Shown: in pieces, positions 19,505-20,362 of the stretch | How the letters are laid out: every line of letters starts with the position of its first letter | Position numbering within the stretch: the stretch's first letter is position 1 | Virus record (IMG/VR): IMGVR_UViG_3300036846_000313 | Span: 1 to 20,362 of that record | Source: a virus | DNA: 20,362 nt | Reading direction: 5' to 3' (one strand) | Position numbers and translations under genes: made by a program | The notes under the pieces: model-generated | Told to the model about the DNA's origin: nothing | What the model saw: the letters and a program-made list of their open reading frames with translations, nothing else | The model's database searches: none

Positions 19505-20362
19505 GAAGCTGCCGAGGTCGACCGGTGCGTGATCGTAGGCCCACACCGCGCACGTCGCGGCGGTGAGCGGCGCGATCGACACCGACGATTGCCGGCGGCC
19601 CCACGCCCACGCGTCGGCGAGGGTGCGCCGGGCGGCCGACGCGGCCGCGGCGTCGAGACTGGCATGCGGCCGGTACCGGACCGCGGGCGGGTCCGCGACG
19701 AGCGCCTCGAGCAGTCCCGCGCACGCGGCCGAATATTCGCGGGCCTTGAGGCCGATCAGGTCGAACCCGGCCCGCTCGAGCTGGTCGGCCACGTCGAGCG
19801 CCGGACCCGCGGCGTCATATCCGAGCGCGCGGGGCCGCCACCGGTCGACGAGCTCGGCCATACGTTCGGGGACCCATCCGACACCGGGCCGGCAGTCCGC
19901 GACCTCGAGCTCGAGCCCGCCGGCCGGGTCGCGCCAGGCGGCCACGATCGCCGCGTCGGACCGGTCGACCGCCACGTCGAACGCGAGCGCCACCGCGCCC
20001 ACCTCCGGCAGCGGCAGGTCCGGGTCGGCCGCGGCCCGCCAGGCGGTGAGCGGAATCACTCGGGCCACCGTCGAGGTCCACCGGTTCCCATACGCGCGGG
20101 CGAACTCGTCCGGGCCGAGGAGGTCGAGCGCGGCGTGCATCGCCGGTTCACCGATCGTGCGGCCGTAGGCGGGGTGATATTCCGGCCAGCTCGCCGGGTC
20201 GACCGGGTCGAGGCCGTCGGGGCAGGACCAGTCGAAAAACGCGATGCCGTCCCGCCGGTCGGCGAGCGCCGCGGCACGGCCCTGTTCCACGGTGCCGAGC
20301 CACCACGTCGAGGTTGCATCACCCGCGGTCGAACATTTCAGCACCTGCGCGTTCGGGCGGGT
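19493..20362 (-). CDS. terL: Terminase large subunit, C-terminal part incl. nuclease (joins 604-1)
   Basis: This is the 3' portion of the gene whose 5' part is at 604-1; bases 20236-20362 duplicate 1-127, so the gene runs 604 to 1 then 20235 to 19493. The segment begins with the end of the ATPase domain (KCSTAGDATSTWWLG), a GLDPVDPASWPEYHPAYGRT linker, FARAYGNRWTSTVARVIPL, and then an RNase-H-like nuclease domain: acidic residues in AFDVAVDRSDAAIVAAW (D288 and neighbours of the joined protein), in ALGYDAAGPALDVAD (D342), and a final WAWGRRQSSVSIAPLTAATC segment. It cuts the DNA during headful or cos packaging. It ends TAG at 19493-19495, just before the portal start. Confidence 0.95.
   Translation of the reverse strand, partial: TRPNAQVLKCSTAGDATSTWWLGTVEQGRAAALADRRDGIAFFDWSCPDGLDPVDPASWPEYHPAYGRTIGEPAMHAALDLLGPDEFARAYGNRWTSTVARVIPLTAWRAAADPDLPLPEVGAVALAFDVAVDRSDAAIVAAWRDPAGGLELEVADCRPGVGWVPERMAELVDRWRPRALGYDAAGPALDVADQLERAGFDLIGLKAREYSAACAGLLEALVADPPAVRYRPHASLDAAAASAARRTLADAWAWGRRQSSVSIAPLTAATCAVWAYDHAPVDLGSFRVW
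20236..20362. repeat. 127-bp terminal direct repeat (copy of 1-127)
   Basis: Bases 1-127 and 20236-20362 are identical over their full length, and the terL frame is continuous across either copy. A repeat of exactly 127 bases equals a common maximal assembler k-mer, which points to a circular assembly rather than a genuine terminal repeat. It lies inside terL coding sequence, another argument against a biological end. Confidence 0.9.

Noticed and set aside
20236-20362. True terminal direct repeat of a linear phage genome
   Set aside because: It lies inside terL coding sequence and is exactly 127 bases, as expected from an assembler overlap.

Overview
The window looks like one complete small tailed-phage genome written as a linear contig. 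The first 127 bases (1-127) recur exactly as the last 127 (20236-20362), so the molecule closes into a circle of about 20,235 bp, and the large terminase gene runs across the join. The DNA is strongly GC-rich, many genes start with GTG, and neighbouring genes are mostly coupled by GTGA, ATGA or TGATG overlaps. Structural proteins of HK97/siphovirus type and an endolysin carrying GYW...DGGVFA...FYG repeats point to an actinobacterial host. The endolysin repeats are, to my knowledge, especially common in Acidimicrobiia and related soil or water actinobacteria; that host assignment is an inference.

Every gene I can support (about 32) lies on the minus strand, so transcription runs from high to low coordinates and wraps round the circle. 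Starting from the non-coding gap at 6344-6590, the early operon encodes an excisionase-like protein (6343), a Cas4/RecB-type exonuclease, a winged-helix protein, a RecT annealing protein, three tiny ORFs (two are membrane peptides), a C2H2 zinc-finger protein, and a 193-aa protein whose coding sequence contains a dense array of TGTCACG iterons around a large dyad (2978-3225). Next come several small Cys-rich proteins, an HNH endonuclease, a membrane-anchored Cys-cluster protein, a small unknown and the terminase subunits.

The late region continues from 20235 downward: TerL (rest), portal, prohead protease, HK97-fold capsid protein with delta domain, head-tail connector, tail terminator, major tail protein, an HK97-gp10-like protein, the tail assembly chaperone pair with a probable -1 frameshift, tape measure, Dit-like protein, a second baseplate/tail-hub protein, a minor tail protein, a tiny acidic protein, amidase endolysin and a 58-aa holin. 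A 259-bp gap (7710-7968) follows. It holds a terminator-like hairpin, two pairs of GTGGTGCC repeats and a perfect palindrome, and is the best attP/operator candidate. A complete tyrosine integrase (7709-6591) closes the circle.

Functionally this is a minimal temperate-type siphovirus: integration/excision, a two-gene recombination system, a probable cis-encoded origin, cos-type packaging helped by HNH (inferred), a full head and tail set, and lysis. No polymerase, helicase, primase or recognisable immunity repressor is visible, so replication must lean on the host and the lysogeny switch is unexplained. The most interesting candidate for something undescribed is the iteron/dyad array inside the 193-aa gene, followed by the attP-like gap and the run of tiny coupled genes between recT and the origin. 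There is no gene-free stretch longer than 300 bases.
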